Shown one piece after another: positions 1-12,712 of a DNA stretch of 64,000 bases. The stretch lies in contig NC_058340.1 in the NCBI RefSeq assembly GCF_905475395.1, positions 59,064,181 through 59,128,180 of the forward strand, read 5' to 3'. The position numbers and the translations under genes were made by a program. The notes beneath the pieces were generated by a model. The model did no database searches and was not told where the DNA came from. It was given only the letters and a program-made list of their open reading frames with translations. Position 1 is the stretch's first letter. Each line of letters starts with the position of its first letter. The DNA is from Chrysoperla carnea. Its lineage: Eukaryota > Arthropoda > Insecta > Neuroptera > Chrysopidae.

Positions 1-3000
1 TGTTACAATTTTCTGCTTAGAATATAAAATACCAATAACATAGAACGCACAATTCATAGTATAACTTTGAAATATTTAGTTATTTATTTGTTTTTCAAAA
101 ATATTTGAATTTTTGGAAATTTTATTCAGATTTATTAATGTGAAAAGCTACGTAGGAATTGCAGGAAGCGGTCAATTTGAATGACTAAATGATTTTAGTT
201 AGGGATAGAGAGTGAAAAAGCGTTAGATGGTTATAGACGAATTCTAACTTCTAAGGCAGGTTTTGAGATAGTAGTATTATTATAATAATTTAGTTATCTG
301 AACTATCACGTAAAAATTATCGACTTTAGTAGTCAGTAAATTTGCGGTTGAAGCCAATTACAACAAACAATTGACATCGCTATAAGAACTTAAATGAATA
401 ATTGAAACCCTTATAAATATTGTAAATAATATAATAGTCTGAATAAAATATATAGTATGTACTATATTAGGATATCTACTATATAGTCAAGTTAATTATT
501 TACAAAATAAAATTGTTCATTTAATAATACACTTCCAGGAGTATAAGGTTCTGTAAACATTAATTTTACATTAACACATCAAAAAGTGTTAATGTTGGCT
601 CTTTCCCCATTATTAAAATTAAAAATTTTCACTTTTATACTTTGAAAATTGAAATTTACAAGTTTTAAATAACCTCGAATGTAAAATAGTAAACTTATTC
701 GCAGGTTTAAAAATTCCTTATTTTTATTGCGGGAGCACTGAGAACAATAGATTGAAAAATTACCAATACGGAGAACAAACTATTTTACTCTTCCATATTT
801 TTATACATGAGATTTTTACGCAATTAATCCTTAATTCAAAAAAATAAATATTTGACTTCCTAAAAATTAAAGAATAGCAAAAAACTATTGTCTTAAATCA
901 AAGTATTTACTTGCTGCCTTAAGAACAAATTTTTCTGCGAGTACTTCTTTTTCAGTTTATTATTTATTTCTCAATAAATTTCGCGGTAACATATTATACA
1001 TATATATTTTAGTGCAAAAACAGTAATCTGAATATTTCGAATAATTTTTAAAATAATTTTTAGTTTCTAATCGATAACTGATGGAATAATTCAAGAAAAG
1101 TTGGTAGGATGTTACTTTCTAAGACTGTTAACATTTTTGAACAATTTTTTCACACACTTCACTATACGGATAGATACAGTCTTAAAACTATTATAAAAAA
1201 TTATTTTTCCTTGTTATCTAATATTTTTCAGATAACACAAGCGTTTCTCTTACAATCGAGTGTAAATTCAAAAACCTTAATGCTGCAGTCAAGTATGAAC
1301 TATAAATAAATTGATTCGTGTTTTAGGATTGCGGAATCCTAATTATTATACCTATATATAGATAATAACCTCGATATTAGAACAGATTTTATATTCTATA
1401 CATTCATACATATATAAACTCAACCTATTGAATGGTGGAAACACGATGGTGTAACAAACAGTAGGTGTAACACCCTAGTCTAGTGTTTTAATTTCCGTTC
1501 GGTTGGTAATGACATATTTCAACGCCAGTGATGATAATTAACGCTTATTAATATTTAAATTGAACATGATGCATAATAAAGATAAATAATATATACCTAT
1601 ACACCGATAAAATAATATTGATTAAATGATAAAGATAGATATATAATATTTACAAAATTCTCGTATTGTGAGTGACAAAGAGCAATAATAATAAAAAATT
1701 TTTAAAAATTGTGTGATGCTGTATGTATATGTTTGCTCTGAACGATCAATGAACTTTTCCATTCATAAGCAAATAGAAAAATACATATTTTTAATTAAGT
1801 TTTTTTCAATTAATATTTTTCCAAATATGCATTACTATGCGGATAGGTTGTACAATTATTATCTTGACAAAATCAGAACATTATCTAGATAATATTATAT
1901 TAAAATACGAGACAGAAAACCCGTTAAAAATCAATGGTGCACTTTTTCAATGCAAAACAATTATATAAGAAAAACTATCTTGCAGACTACTTATTTGGAA
2001 ATGTTAAAGTCTTAAGTGAGTATTTAGCTTTATGGATCATTATTATTTCGAATAATACAGATGTTGTTCATTTTATAACTGCAGGATAGATAACGTTAAA
2101 ACAATGACAATTTCCTAATACACTTATACCCAAAACCCGAAAAAACGTACTTTTCTAGACACAAGAATTTTTGGAATAAAAATACAGATAAAAACAATTC
2201 ACAATTGATTGAGTTAGTTGTTGAAGTACACTGTATAAAAAGTTAAATGTCAGTGCTTGCATTTCTTTTCATAATTTAGAAAATTTTAATAATTTAGAAA
2301 AGTTTAACACAATTATTTGTTTTGGTTTTATATGCAACTTTGTGTATTATACACATGATGACATTGTATATATAGATACAATTTCTTAGTATTGTAAACA
2401 AATAGTGCACGAATATAAGAGCTTGTTTTGATGGATTATAACAGTCGAACTACCTTAAAATTTAATTATGATCAGCTACAAAAATTTCTTTGATCTATGC
2501 TCACAAAATATTTTTACAAGCAATAAAAATAAGCAGATCTAGAACTTGGCTAATAAATTTCTATTTTTAAGATCGATTAGAACTTTGAAGATCTTTACTA
2601 GAGACAAATCGCTTGATCTTGTCTATCCAAATAACTTTATGAGGATTAATAAAAATCCCACTGCATATTTTTGATTTTCCAATACGTTTAATACGCATAT
2701 AAAGATAATTCCATGAGCATCTATACTAAAAAAGAATAGTGTGAAGTACATAGATCGGTGTCCCACGCTACCGTGTAATCAGTGTGCCAACATCTTGGGT
2801 GGTCTACCATTACTTTACAAATAAATACAACCACCACACCACACCACACCACCTTATAATGCACCATCATCCATAAGAAATATTTTATGTGTTGTTAAAG
2901 AACCAGATTCGTTAGTAGGGTTGAGTAACAGTACCTACGATCACAATTTACATTTATAAGTTTTTTAAGCCAATTTTTGGAATATAACAATGGAGATAAA

Positions 3001-3303
3001 TTTGCCTTATACCACCATTATTCCCTACACGTAATGAATATTTTGGGAATTTATATATTAGCTATCGATAAAAAATACTTTTGAAATATATATGATATAA
3101 AATCATAATGTACCATGAATTACACTCTTGTCTACTTTGAATCGCCTACGATTCGAATCGCCTTTGATTGTATCTGTATAGTAGACAAATTAGTTGCATC
3201 ATTAAGTCCCTACCTATTCATTGATCAGTGGTATAATATGTTGTTTGAATTCAAAGTACATGGCAATACTTCTTCAACATTTTTTATATTATGTTTAAAA
3301 CTG
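1..3303. other. AT-rich stretch, no gene recognised
   Basis: I see no supportable exon, RNA gene or long repeat apart from the ACACC microsatellite. The few open frames are short, AT-rich and without recognisable motifs. Confidence 0.5.
2829..2852 (+). repeat. (ACACC)n microsatellite
   Basis: Several tandem CCACA/ACACC units, the only strongly C-rich simple repeat in the first 5 kb. Confidence 0.85.
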
Positions 3304-3445
3304 TAATCCCTATTATATTATATTATAAATGTGAAAGTAAGGATGTTTGTTTGTTTTGTGTATATTACGCTTTCACGCAAAAACTAATGTCTGGGTTTGA
3401 ATGAATCTAAACAATAATATAGCTCATACATCACAATAACACATG
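3304..3445 (+). repeat. dispersed repeat family C copy
   Basis: Contains ATAAATGTGAAAGTAAGGAT, a GTTT run, ACGCTTTCACGCAAAAACTA and AGCTCATACATCACAATAAC. It is the reverse complement of 9308-9475. Confidence 0.7.
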
Positions 3446-6107
3446 AGCAAAAATTTGATAAAAGCAGAAATTTTTACTCAATTGTTTGCCATCTAATAAG
3501 CAACTTTGTCTTTATGTAGGTACTATCTCATACATATACCACAATTCCCAAGACACTAAAGAATGATCCCAAGTATATATACATTGCCACAAGGTACAAC
3601 ACCTTACTCTACCCTGTGCGTCACATCGCATCGTATCGCTTCATTGTCCGTCCATCAATTACACTATATGGATACTTCTCACATATTACACATTGATTGA
3701 ATTGACCATCCACAAAGTTTGTATATTAATTTATGTATTGTAAATTGACTTACTATTGACCCATCTTCTGATGCTCATCAAGTATAAATGACCCATCTCT
3801 CCTCAATTCATTTATTTTATGTGTTCTTGGTGTGCGCATATATTACCTTAAATACTTAAAATAAATAATAACCAAATAATTTGAATCCATTATTTTTATT
3901 CATCAGTAGCGGTTTCAAACAAAATCAACAGTTATAAAAATCGAAAAAAAAGATAGGCTGTCAATGAGACTATCGACGGAAAAGAAAACTTAAAGCTTTG
4001 GAATAATTGGACTTTGATGTAGCTGGAACCTCCGACAGTGGTACTTGCTGCACTCACATATAGCTCTGATAAATACCTATTAACAAAACCAGAATAATAA
4101 TAAATAATACCTCAATACTATGCAAATAGCTGTTTACAATTCTGGATAAATGTGGTGTGAGCGCAAATAAATACATTTGAAAAGGAAGGTATAATGTTAT
4201 CTATTTTTTTATATGCGTTTCCACCATTTATTTCATGAGTTTTAATTTTTCAGACTTAAAGACTTAACAATGAACACAGCACATTTGTGACTTATTACCA
4301 AAAAAAAAAAAAGTATATATATATAGCTGAGAAAATCGTTTAATTTGACATTAATTTACAGTTTCTTTTCAAATTTATGTACCTACTTCACTTAAGTACC
4401 ATATGTGTTTCAAATTCAAAATCGAATCATTTCATGGCGGTGCTCGGGAAGAATATAATCATTGTATCAGATCCCGGATTACCTATCCACAGAGTCACAA
4501 AAAATGCACGGATTACTTATAGTACTAAATGTGAGACAGTGAACATGTACATGCCTGCGGACATACATGCATTCAAATCTACACTGTCTCGAGACTAGTC
4601 TCATTTCAACTAGAACGCTTTATACATATACCTACATATATGTCATATATGTCTCAAAAATATAAGCAGACATAAATGTCTCAAAAAATCCGTACTATAA
4701 AGACTTGTAAGAACAAGAAGTATTCAAAATAGGAAGAAAAATTAAGAAGGTTAATCAGAGAAAATATTTTTACCAATTCTCCAATCCGAAGCTACAGTTG
4801 ACTGCCTATTTCCTAAAATATCTAAAATCGCTGAATTTTCTGACATATTCATGCGCTCAACGTCTAAAAATTATGATTAAGAGTTATTTATTAGTATTGT
4901 AAATAAAGAAATATATAAAATCGCCACTGTTAACATCTTGAATATATTATAATGATTGTATTATGATTTCGATTTACCACTTAATTATATGGTAGACGAT
5001 CGATATACATGCATCAATGTGTATTTAATCATCACTAATCATTTTAAACAATCAATTTAATCAGGGGCGCTAGCGAAGCGCAGCGCACCTATATTTAAAT
5101 AAATAATCGTTGTATTTATATTTAAAATTAAAATCAAGTCTGCTTCTTTCTATACATAGGTATCATTTATACATGTAGGTAATACCTGTGAAGTAATCGA
5201 ATACTTATTTAAATATTTTATTAATAATCTTTACAGACCGAACAAAAGCTCTTAATGGTGATACCTTTTCCGGAATTCATACATAAAATAAAATCAATAA
5301 TGAATAAGTGTTGTTTTTTTTTGCATATTTGTTGAGTGAAAACAAAGCTAGCGCCAGAGATGGCACATTAACGACTTCTAACTATTTCCCACCCACTTTG
5401 CTGGGAAATTTCAACTTTAAGAACAAAAAGTACCGTGCTGAACTCTCACTTATCATTTCTTTTTTTTTTTATGAATTCCCTCAGAATTGTATAGATTTTA
5501 ATTTTTTGGTGCGTAGCCCTAATTTTTTTTGAAAACAAAATTACCTCATGATACTCTACTAAACTTACCTCTGATATTTTAACTTTCTACAGGTGAAATA
5601 ATTTTTAAAATCGGTTAAGTATTTAATTCAAAAATTACAAATATCAACTTCGATTCAAATCACCCCCCAAAATAAACTACTTCCACGTCTACAAGACGTA
5701 AATACACGTCTTCCATCAAAGAATGTTTATGCAAAATTTTAAGTAGATTGGACCAAGGAATTACGTTCTCCCGTACAAACTTTGCCCCCTTTTTCACCAC
5801 ATTAGGGGTAGAATTTTGAAAATTCCTTTCTTATCCAAGGCCTACGTCATACACTTTCCAAGATTCAGGTCTCTACGTTCAGCTTTTTTTTTGTATAGAA
5901 ACAAGTATTTTTGAAAATATGAATTTATTTTAATTTGATTTTCTTCATGCCTGTTTAATTAAAATTTGATGAATAGACAATGAATATATAATGAAAGGAA
6001 ATTTTGTCAGCGTTTTTGAAGATGATGATAGATAGAAAAAACTGATAGCAAAGAAAACTGCAGTGGTAATAAAAGAAGGAATAATAAAGAACATCAGGAT
6101 CTCTTAG
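3446..6107. other. AT-rich stretch, no gene recognised
   Basis: No gene recognised. A somewhat less AT-rich patch at 3960-4060 has an open minus-strand frame with the segment STTVGGSSYIKVQLFQSF but no identifiable family. A GCTAGCGAAGCGCAGCGC patch is at 5069-5086. Confidence 0.4.
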
Positions 6108-6400
6108 GTACCTGGTGTCTGATTCTGTCGCAATATTCGTGTTCAGCGACCCCAAAAACGCCCGAGTAAGTTTGGGATCATTTTCATCACTATTAAACGA
6201 ATTGTGAATTAAGTATATTTACGATTAATTTAAAATCCAATTATAAAATGCATATTATTTATGCAAATTGCATATTTTTAATTTCTTGGAAATCAATTTA
6301 GGTCACAAAATTTCCTGACGCTCTAGCGAATCGAATGCTGAAAACCGCATTCAAATGCGATTTACTGTACAAATTTTTCGAACTTTGATCTTATTTAGTA
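6108..6400 (+). mobile_element. DNA-transposon-like repeat, copy 1 (truncated)
   Basis: About 290 bp closely match 34464-34740, sharing CAATATTCGTGTTCAGCGAC, ATTATAAAATGCATATT and CGAATCGAATGC…AAAACCGCATTCAAAT. It has no coding capacity. In the other copy the homologous stretch leads straight into a decayed reading frame, so this looks like the 5' flank of a transposon family. Confidence 0.7.
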
Positions 6401-7027
6401 TTATTTTAGTATTATTTGTTTCTGCGACTATATTCATAAAAGACATTTCTTATGATTCAAAATATTGTATTTTTTTCGAATAAAATAAATGCTCGTTAGA
6501 TGTTCTCACATCTGAACATCCCACAAACAATACTAACAAAGATTTACCCCATAAGTAAATCACAGTCATTTATTTATACATAAATATACTTATTATTGTG
6601 GTTATATCTATGACCGATAACTAACTACACTCAGAATATTATTATTTAAAGTAACATAAAAAAAACTTGTCTTAAAGGTAAACAAACTAAAATATTATGT
6701 GTATGGACTACAAAAAATAAAAAACGGTTGTTATAAAAACTTAAATAACGATAATTTATTTAAACTTATGAAAAATAATTACTTTTTAAATATAATTAAA
6801 TTTTATAGCCCGAAAAAATATATCACAAAATCAAACCGTAAATATAATATGTGTGTATGTAGATTGTAGTAGAGTGTTGTACGTTAGTATATGTAAGTAT
6901 TATATTTAAAATATTACTTGGTGAGAGATGAAGTGAAACATTCACATTACTTCCACATTGAAATCTGTATATTTCAAGAATTTATTCTCCTCGTTTCGCT
7001 GAACAATTCTAACTTCAAAACAAATAA

Positions 7028-7330
7028 GAGCCTAAGTGGGCGAGCGGTCTAAGGCGCTAGTCTTCCGATCGTTTGTCTACTTAGACTTAGGTTGCGGGTT
7101 CGAACCCAGGCAGCGGCAGTGTGAACAGTATATAATTAATAGGGGCGGTAAAATTGATCACATTGTCGTCGCTTGGATAAGAACGTAGAAACCGACTTAA
7201 TCCACATCAAATGTAAAATATGTTTGTAAATGAATAAATAAAAATTAACAAATAATGATATGGGTGGCCTCTGTTATAGGCGTATATGTCAGAGAAACGG
7301 AGGTTAAACCCCATTATTATTATTAATCTT
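7028..7330 (+). mobile_element. tRNA-Leu-like SINE, copy 1
   Basis: The head is tRNA-derived, with an A box TGGGCGAGCGG at 7037-7047 followed by TCTAAGGCGC (tRNA-Leu-like) and a B box GGTTCGAACCC at 7097-7107. A unique body of about 200 bp follows (GCGGCAGTGTGAAC…GTCGCTTGGATAAGAACG…CAGAGAAACGGAGGTTAAACC), ending in an ATT-repeat tail. An 8-bp target-site duplication, ACAAATAA, flanks it at 7020-7027 and 7331-7338, direct evidence of retrotransposition. SINEs are transcribed by RNA polymerase III and move using a partner LINE, which is not visible here. Confidence 0.92.
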
Positions 7331-7652
7331 ACAAATAACTTGTCACCAAAGGACCTTCTTCTAACTACCCACGGACACCAATTAAGCAGCCAGTGCTCGA
7401 CCTCAAAGCTCGTTCCGTAGGGCTTCCGAAATAAGAAACCTCAAAGTGGCTCGAAGTGCATTTACGAAGACTAAAAAAAAGGAGAATACAAACAAAATTT
7501 CTATAAGAGGGCACAATAAGAAGGTACGAAGTTCATTGCGGAAGACTAAAAAGGGGTGGGGGAAAGACAAATTTGTAGGAAAGGGTACCATAAAGAACAC
7601 CAAAGTGATTAAAATGCACTTATCTGAGGAACAGAAATTCAAACGCTTATGA
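7331..7652 (+). other. Lys/Arg-rich reading frame with internal repeats
   Basis: Immediately after the first SINE, a frame from 7446 to 7652 encodes 68 residues, about a third of them Lys or Arg. It has two similar halves: ARSAFTKTKKK…GHNKK and VRSSLRKTKKG…IKNTK. At DNA level this is a roughly 76-bp imperfect tandem repeat, with a third partial unit before it (about 7398-7445). The opposite strand is also open. The simplest reading is a tandem repeat giving an open frame by chance, but a small basic protein cannot be excluded. Confidence 0.3.
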
Positions 7653-8877
7653 AATACAAATTAAATTAAATTGGAAACTTTTTTTCTTTCTGAAGAGCAA
7701 CGCCGTTTTCATAAAAGGTTTTCATTGAGCTTTGTTTCCTTTTACAAATGAATTTCTGTTTGGCATGACAACACTTCAATTCTGGAGTATTTTAGTAGAA
7801 TCTCATTTTCAAGTTCAAATTGTTTCATGCATACAAGAATGTTTACATTAATATAAATAAGTAAGAATTGATTTACCATACAATACTCATAATTTTATAG
7901 CTGAATAAAGCGTCATGAACTTATTTCATCCGAAATAAATTCGACCAATTAAATTTTTTTTAATATTTTGAAATATGATCTATACCTATTAAACTGAATG
8001 TACATGGTAAGCTGTAGGTAACAAACTTACAGAAAGTTTGTAAAACATTGAAATTACCGTCTTACATTTTATGAATTTAGTAATTAAAAAAAAAAAAAGT
8101 TGAAAAATGGGTGGACACTTTTAGGAGGTGAGATGCCACAAAAGGGTGAGGGACAAAATTATTGATAATATTGTTTTCACTAACCATTACCTTGCCAGAT
8201 TGATAGGTGAGTGATAGGACATTCACTAATGATGTTAAGCAGACAGTATGGTGATCACCAGGTCCTAAGCAGGCTTAAATCTTAGAAAAAACAGGAGTAG
8301 TTTTTAAATAGAATATTAAAGTTTGACTGTAATATTAAAAGAGTAGTTTTTTATTAGACAGATCATTCATATATTTGAACAGTTTTGTTATAAATTACTC
8401 TGGTTTCATTAAATACACCTATTTATTCAAAGCCTGCTGAAATATAGTTTAAGTCTGTTGTACTTCTGTTTTAAGCCACTGATTATTGCACGGCAAAATG
8501 GTTTTCCCGATTAAAAAAAAAAAAAAAAAAAACAGCGAGAATATTAAAAATAAATTGATTATAAATAAATTTTTTGTTAGGCAACGTTTATAACACATGA
8601 ATATTTTATCATTTGATTAAAAAAATTTTTTTATTTAATAAATCATATTAATCGACTGATTCTACTCTCAAAATTGGACTACTCTCACCTATTTAAAATA
8701 TTTCTGTAAGTAAATGTACTCTCATTTCAATTTCAATAGTAACACACATACCTTAAGTGAGAAAAAAAGGTAAGTTTATTACCAAAAACACTAAAATATT
8801 CCACTTATGTAAAATTTCTACTTTGAAAAATATTATAATTCATTAAATTTATTAAAACAACAACAAACAATAATAAA

Positions 8878-8991
8878 GATGATCTGTTTACGACCGACCA
8901 CCAACCGAAACCACCTCCTGGTGATCCTGCTGAAGAAGGAAGAGATTATTTCTTCACTGTTAGTTCAAGAATAACATTCACCACCATATAG
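8878..8991 (+). pseudogene. short coding-like fragment, unidentified
   Basis: A compositionally distinct patch holds a 37-codon frame ending in TAG, with the segment DHQPKPPPGDPAEEGRDYFF. The GRDYFF stretch faintly recalls guanylate-kinase-like domains (GRDYHF), but the match is too short to claim. There is no pyrimidine tract before it, so it is more likely a relic or captured exon fragment than a functional exon. A second frame starting ATG at 8879 is also open for about 30 codons. Confidence 0.15.
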
Positions 8992-9307
8992 CTGCGAACA
9001 TTTTATACTACAGTTCAATTTTTAGGGTGCCGTAGAATAACAAAACTCTTACTAGTAGTCATAATTATTCAAGCGGTGTATCTTCTTGAGCTTGCATGGA
9101 GCGGACAAGAGGTCCAAAAATGATTTTTTTAAATAATAACACAAAAAATCATCGTTCGTAAAAGCCCTGTATTTAAGAGAAAGTTATATTACCAAATACA
9201 GTTTTAATATTTAGTTCAATAAAAGATGTTACAAAAATCGGCTAATAGAGGAAATTGAAAGCAACCGCTCGAATAAATTTATTGTTTATTCACAAATAAA
9301 ACATTTG

Positions 9308-9475
9308 CATATATCTTTATAAATTATAGCTCATTTGTTATTCTGATGTATGAGCTATATTGTTGTACAATTTCATTCAAATCCATTCGCTAGTTTTTGC
9401 CTGAAAGCGTAACAAACAAACAAACAAATAAACAAACAAACATCCTTACTTTCACATTTATAATATATAGGGAAT
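9308..9475 (-). repeat. dispersed repeat family C copy, reverse
   Basis: Carries ATCTTTATAAATTATAGCTC, CTGATGTATGAGCTATATTG, AAATCCATTCGCTAG, an AAAC run and ATCCTTACTTTCACATTTAT, mirroring the copy at 3.3 kb. Confidence 0.7.
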
Positions 9476-10701
9476 ACAGGGATTTGCTTTTTTTTTCCTT
9501 TCTACATTTTTCGTTAATCGATTCATGTAGGATAGTGTTCATACAAAATCGTTCAGTCTAAAATATAACTTAAACATTCGATTTTTTATTGTTTATTGAA
9601 TTTTGTAATCTCACGCGGACGACGGTACTCTCAATCAAATTACACAACCAAAGCTGTTATGTAATCATGCTCAATAAATGTAATCTAAATAAATCAAAAA
9701 TAAGTAAAAATTTATGATGAACCATAAACATAAAATAACATGTCAAACAGTATTGTTTTAGTACCCCTGGTGAATCAAACGAAACCAAATACTTACCACA
9801 TATCAAAAATACAATTTTATTTATGATATACCGTGTGTTTACTGAAAATTTACAGTTAATTTGATTGAAAATTAGCAAGGGAAGCGCAAGACAATAATAG
9901 GTAAAGCAAGTCATCGTTTCTACATTATCCTCACTGTAGCTTAATTTCCTTCTCTTATGCCATCGAATACTGGAACGTTCAAACATGTTTGCTCTGTAAT
10001 AACCGCTACTATGTGAACGCTAATGCACATACAAGCATTTTAAGCAACAAATTAAGAATACTTACATATCACATCTGATTGTCTGATAACTTTAGTGCCA
10101 GATAGTGTTATAATATTTTTGGGAATCCCATCGAATTACAATGTGACGATGGCTGGGCTTCTTCAGTAAAACATAAGGTCTAATCTATAGATAAGGTATG
10201 TCAAACCTAAGAATTTCTTTAAGTGCAGTTCTTCACAAATTTTGCAGTTATAAATTATTCTTTACAGTACTAAAAATTTCTTTAAAAAAAAGTAAAGAAC
10301 GCTATAATTGTGTATAGAACTTGTGTTACACTCCGTAAAAGCAGTAGAAAAATAGTATAAGCCTTATAACGCTGAAATGGTCCTCTCCTTTTAACAATGA
10401 ATCTTAAACAACCTTAAAAACCTTAAAAAAACAACTTAATCTAAGGGATTTTAGGGATTCTATGTTCGCTTGTTTATCAGGCTTTTTAAAATGTTTAACG
10501 CTTATTCATTCAACAACTTCCAACCATTACATTGGCCATCCCTTTTGCTTTGAAGAGACACGTAAATACAAATGGTAGCATTAAATTTGGATTGAAATCC
10601 AAATATACTTTACTATTTTTCTGAAGACATACGCCAGTATAAAATACCGTGCTGCATTATCGGACAAACCAAACTCTCGCCCCATTTGTACATAGAAAAT
10701 A

Positions 10702-11011
10702 CCCGGCTCAGTGGTCAAGCGGTCTAAGACGTTAGTCTTTGACCGTTTGGCTACTGACTGAGAGGTTGCGGTTTCAAATCCAGGCAGCGGCAGTGTGAAC
10801 AAGTTATAATTAATAGGAGTGCAGAATTTATCACATTGGCGTCGCTTGGATAAGAACGAAGTAACCGATTCCACCTACATCATGAAATGTAATTGTATAG
10901 GTATATACGGATGTCGTTAAAATAAATAAAGCTTAACAAATAATGATGTGGGTGGCCTATGGTATGGGCATATGTCAGAGAAACGGAGGTTAAACCCCAT
11001 TGTTATTATTA
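10702..11011 (+). mobile_element. tRNA-Leu-like SINE, copy 2
   Basis: Same head, body and tail as the copy at 7.0 kb, with a 13-bp target-site duplication TACATAGAAAATA at 10689-10701 and 11012-11024. The B box has decayed (GGTTTCAAATCC), so this copy is probably no longer a good polymerase III template. The intact duplication still points to a fairly recent insertion. Confidence 0.92.
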
Positions 11012-12060
11012 TACATAGAAAATAGCTGAGATTTTGGGTGTTTTTTAAGAAGAGAATAAAGCGTTGCAATCTATAGGGTAATTTTACGTTTATCCAAAAA
11101 AACATGTTCTATAAGAACAACGGTATTTATAAACATAAATATGAGTTACTTATAAGAAAGAAATGTGGTTCAATACACATTAAACATTCTATAAATATTC
11201 GCCTCGTGCTGGTATGTAGTATATGTATACAGTTGCGTGACTAACACGAACCCGGTTTTGAGTTTCGAAGGCCCGACCAGTGGGCCTGTGAGCTACGAGT
11301 CTGTCAACAATATGACTTCTGGTCGTTTGTATTATTTGTGATCACACGTACTATTTATTTACTTACTGTGTACTTACTAACAATACACCACAGCACAGTT
11401 ACTTTACATAGCAAGCGCATATTATATTCAAGTACAAACAAAACACACCACATAATACGTAAACTATGTTTACATTTGTTTTTATTAATGTAGGGACATC
11501 TTTTTTTTTTAGGTTTGTTTTCTTTTTTTGGAGAGAAAAAGACAACTTTGTATGCTTCCCACCCTGTTTTAGATATGTTTTTACAGAGGTATTTATAGTA
11601 ATATCTATGTTTCTGCCGATAATTCAAGAGGCATATGAGATTTTATCCTTGCATTGTTGAAAAGAATGAAGTCCCTATGGCGTATATATATTAAAGCCGG
11701 GTCAAAATGGCCGCGCAAATGATCCTTGCTATTGCTCGAGCAACTGCAAAATAATAGAGTTGATTTATTAACGTATACGTATTTGTACAGATATATTAAC
11801 AGTACAGACCTCTACTATCCCAATAATGAACCCCCTTTCGTCCAATATTAAGGAACTTTTTGACGAATTTCAATTTTTCAAATTATATTCTCAATTGAAG
11901 TTATTGAAGAAGACGGATTGTTGTCAGAAACTTCTTTACACATTTCTCGATCAACCACAAGCAGCAAATTTGCAAATTAGACGTACTCAAGTTCAAGTTT
12001 CATATTTTACTCGCAAGAATATCATTTTCTCGATTTTCCAGTGTAATTTAACATTTCTGT

Positions 12061-12170
12061 CCAAGATATGGGAGATTTTTATCTTTAGTTTTGGAATATA
12101 TATAGTAATCATATCTGGCCAAGATATGGCAAATTTTTATCTTTGTATTTGGAATATATATCTAATCAAC
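12061..12170 (+). repeat. 58-bp tandem duplication
   Basis: CCAAGATATGGGAGATTTTTATC (12061) recurs as CCAAGATATGGCAAATTTTTATC (12119), both followed by TTTGGAATATATAT. It lies inside an AT-rich open frame that is not thought to be coding. Confidence 0.7.
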
Positions 12171-12654
12171 ACACAAATCAAAATTATTTGACGGCTAGAG
12201 TTATAGTTCTCGAAATACTGCCAAAAGTCTCTCAATTTTTGCAATTTTCTCAAAATCTCTTGAAAAAGTAATTTTGATTCCAAAATTACAAAAATTACAC
12301 TTTCGTTTACACTTTCTGATTGGATGTACATTTTCTGCCTAAATTCCCATACCAAGGTTTCACATATTGATATCAGGCAATTTTTGAATCCTTACTTAGT
12401 AAGGAAGTATATACTACATAAGACATTTGCAGTATCAAAGATACATACCTAGAACCAGAAATGTATTTACATAAGAGCTAATGGGGCTATAGCCCAGATT
12501 CGAATTGAAAAGTAACATATATTGACTATTTCAAATTTAAAAACTCTTTACTAGTTCGAATTGAAAAATTCTTTTAGTGTTGGATAGCCCATTTATCGAG
12601 AAAAGCTATAGCCTATATAACACAACACACTACCAGTTGATTTTAACGAAACTT

Positions 12655-12712
12655 TACAATAAAATAGCTCATACATCAGAATAACGCATAACCTATAATT
12701 TATAAAGATAGC
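12655..12712 (+). repeat. dispersed repeat family C fragment
   Basis: A short fragment with TAGCTCATACATCAGAATAA and CTATAATTTATAAAGATA, the inner part of the family C unit. Confidence 0.55.

Noticed and set aside
7030..7118. Possible tRNA-Leu gene
   Set aside because: A and B boxes are present, but the sequence continues into a shared body and ATT tail with target-site duplications, and two more copies exist. It is a SINE head, not a tRNA gene.
9657..9986. 109-codon open frame on the minus strand
   Set aside because: It is hydrophobic and Cys/Leu/Phe-rich by AT-bias, has no recognisable domain and no promoter or splice context. It overlaps no conserved-looking patch, so chance is more likely.
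10581..10874. 97-codon frame, minus strand
   Set aside because: It is the antisense of SINE copy 2. A similar frame at 21507-21716 is part of the reverse SINE copy.
11826..12191. 121-codon open frame on the plus strand
   Set aside because: It runs through a 58-bp tandem duplication and low-complexity AT-rich sequence. The opposite strand is also open, and no family motif is present.
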